A stretch of DNA of 6,568 bases from the NCBI GenBank assembly GCA_023262245.1, contig JALRDC010000048.1, positions 1 to 6,568 on the forward strand, given 5' to 3'. The notes beneath the pieces were generated by a model. That model had not been told where the DNA came from, searched no databases, and saw nothing but the letters and a program-made list of their open reading frames with translations. The stretch comes from Flavobacteriaceae bacterium. GTDB lineage: Bacteria; Bacteroidota; Bacteroidia; Flavobacteriales; Flavobacteriaceae. Numbering within the stretch: the stretch's first letter is position 1; the number at the start of each line of letters is the position of its first letter. Made by a program: the position numbers and the translations under genes. Positions 5,817-6,568 of the stretch are shown here, piece by piece.

Positions 5817-6568
5817 TTGAACCCCTCCCGTGAAGTTAAAACAGCAATCCTCATAATAGGATGCGTACTTATTTTTATTTTTGGATTCAGTTATCTAAAG
5901 GGAACTTCCCTGCTAAATAGCGAAAAAATTGTTCATTCCCTTTATGAAGATGTTGAAGGATTAGTTGTGGGTGCAAATGTTACTATTAGTGGACTAAATG
6001 TGGGGAAAGTCAAATCAATTGACTTTGATGAAAACTATGACAAAATCAAAGTGACCTTTAGTTTACGAGAAGATTTAACATTTTCAAATCAAAGCACAGC
6101 ACAACTATACGAAGCTGGATTGATTGGTGGAAAAGCAATCGCAATTCTCCCTAAATACGATTCAGGAGCTATAGTCCAAAATGATGACGTACTACCATCC
6201 AAGATTAAACCCGGACTTACAGAACTAGTGAATCAACAAATTGCTCCCTTGCAAGATAAAATTGAAGGACTTCTGACCTCTGCCGATTCCCTATTTGCTG
6301 GGGTTAGTAACGTCATGAATTATGAAACACAAAATAATCTTAAAGCAACCTTAGAAGGATTGACTACCACTATTGATAATATCAATTCTCTTTCCATTAG
6401 TATGAAGCGTTTGGTAACTTCCAATGAGAAGAGTTTAAATGCCACCTTTAATAACTTAAATGAGGTAACGGGAAATTTAAGTCAACTAACAGATTCATTA
6501 AACCAAATGCCCCTTTCAGCAACGGTTAAAAATTTTGAGGCTACCTCCGAACAATTAAAAATTATATT
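5817..6568 (+). CDS. MlaD/MCE-family lipid-transport protein, N-terminal part (3' end outside window)
   Basis: The first 250 residues of an inner-membrane-anchored MCE protein. MCE proteins form hexameric rings in the periplasm that carry phospholipids or other lipids between membranes, usually with a YrbE/MlaE permease and MlaF ATPase; neither partner is in the window. A short cytoplasmic N-terminus (NPSREVKT) precedes one transmembrane helix (about 10-27, AILIIGCVLIFIFGFSYL). The MCE beta domain is about 36-113, with EGLVVGANVTISGLNVGKV (47-65) and GLIGGKAIAIL (101-111). From about 132 the protein becomes helical, with regularly spaced Leu/Ile and many Asn/Ser/Thr, as in the long helical needle or coiled tail of MCE proteins. 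It is still open at the window edge. The start is TTG at 5817-5819: stop codons lie in frame at 5787, 5802 and 5808, and no ATG occurs until after the MCE domain. The resulting N-terminus fits the family, with the REVKTAIL block beginning at residue 5. Confidence 0.9.
   Translation, partial: MNPSREVKTAILIIGCVLIFIFGFSYLKGTSLLNSEKIVHSLYEDVEGLVVGANVTISGLNVGKVKSIDFDENYDKIKVTFSLREDLTFSNQSTAQLYEAGLIGGKAIAILPKYDSGAIVQNDDVLPSKIKPGLTELVNQQIAPLQDKIEGLLTSADSLFAGVSNVMNYETQNNLKATLEGLTTTIDNINSLSISMKRLVTSNEKSLNATFNNLNEVTGNLSQLTDSLNQMPLSATVKNFEATSEQLKII

Noticed and set aside
1..6568. Mobile elements, CRISPR repeats, tRNA/rRNA, toxin-antitoxin or defence genes
   Set aside because: No terminal repeats, transposase motifs, repeat arrays, RNA gene structures or such protein families were seen; all coding space is taken by housekeeping and envelope genes.

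Overview
The window is AT-rich, with closely packed genes, A-rich sequence rather than Shine-Dalgarno motifs before its starts, and two good matches to the Bacteroidota promoter (TTG, about 20 bases, TAnnTTTG). Together with the style of its LptD, amidase and MlaD-like proteins this points to Bacteroidota, most likely Flavobacteriia. The genus cannot be told from the sequence. No mobile element, CRISPR array, tRNA, rRNA or obviously foreign segment was seen, and no gene-free stretch exceeds about 50 bases. This is core chromosome.

Layout. (1) Bases 1-1513, plus strand: the C-terminal two thirds of a glyceraldehyde-3-phosphate dehydrogenase, then 15 bases later a BadF/BadG-type sugar kinase, probably for an amino sugar such as N-acetylglucosamine. 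The two look like one operon for central carbon flow. (2) Bases 1517-4550, minus strand: ridA, preceded in transcription by a long lptD. The kinase and ridA converge with only 3 bases between their stop codons, which form the two arms of a small perfect inverted repeat. (3) Bases 4541-4622: a compact control region with two face-to-face promoters and a perfect 12-base palindrome between their -7 boxes. It drives lptD-ridA leftward and the amidase rightward. (4) Bases 4599-6568, plus strand: an exported zinc N-acetylmuramoyl-L-alanine amidase with a SPOR-like C-terminal domain, then the start of an MCE/MlaD-family membrane protein that runs off the window.

Working together. The right-hand two thirds is an envelope module: LptD inserts lipopolysaccharide into the outer membrane, the amidase cuts peptidoglycan stems, and the MlaD-like protein is expected to serve lipid traffic between the membranes. 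RidA clears reactive enamine/imine intermediates and appears to share the lptD transcript. Three of the five starts visible here are non-ATG (TTG for lptD, GTG for ridA, TTG for mlaD). In each case an in-frame stop lies just upstream and no ATG is available, which could mislead automatic start calling.

I do not see a previously undescribed system. The observations most worth following are the shared lptD/amidase promoter region, the non-ATG starts, and the small inverted repeats at gene junctions.
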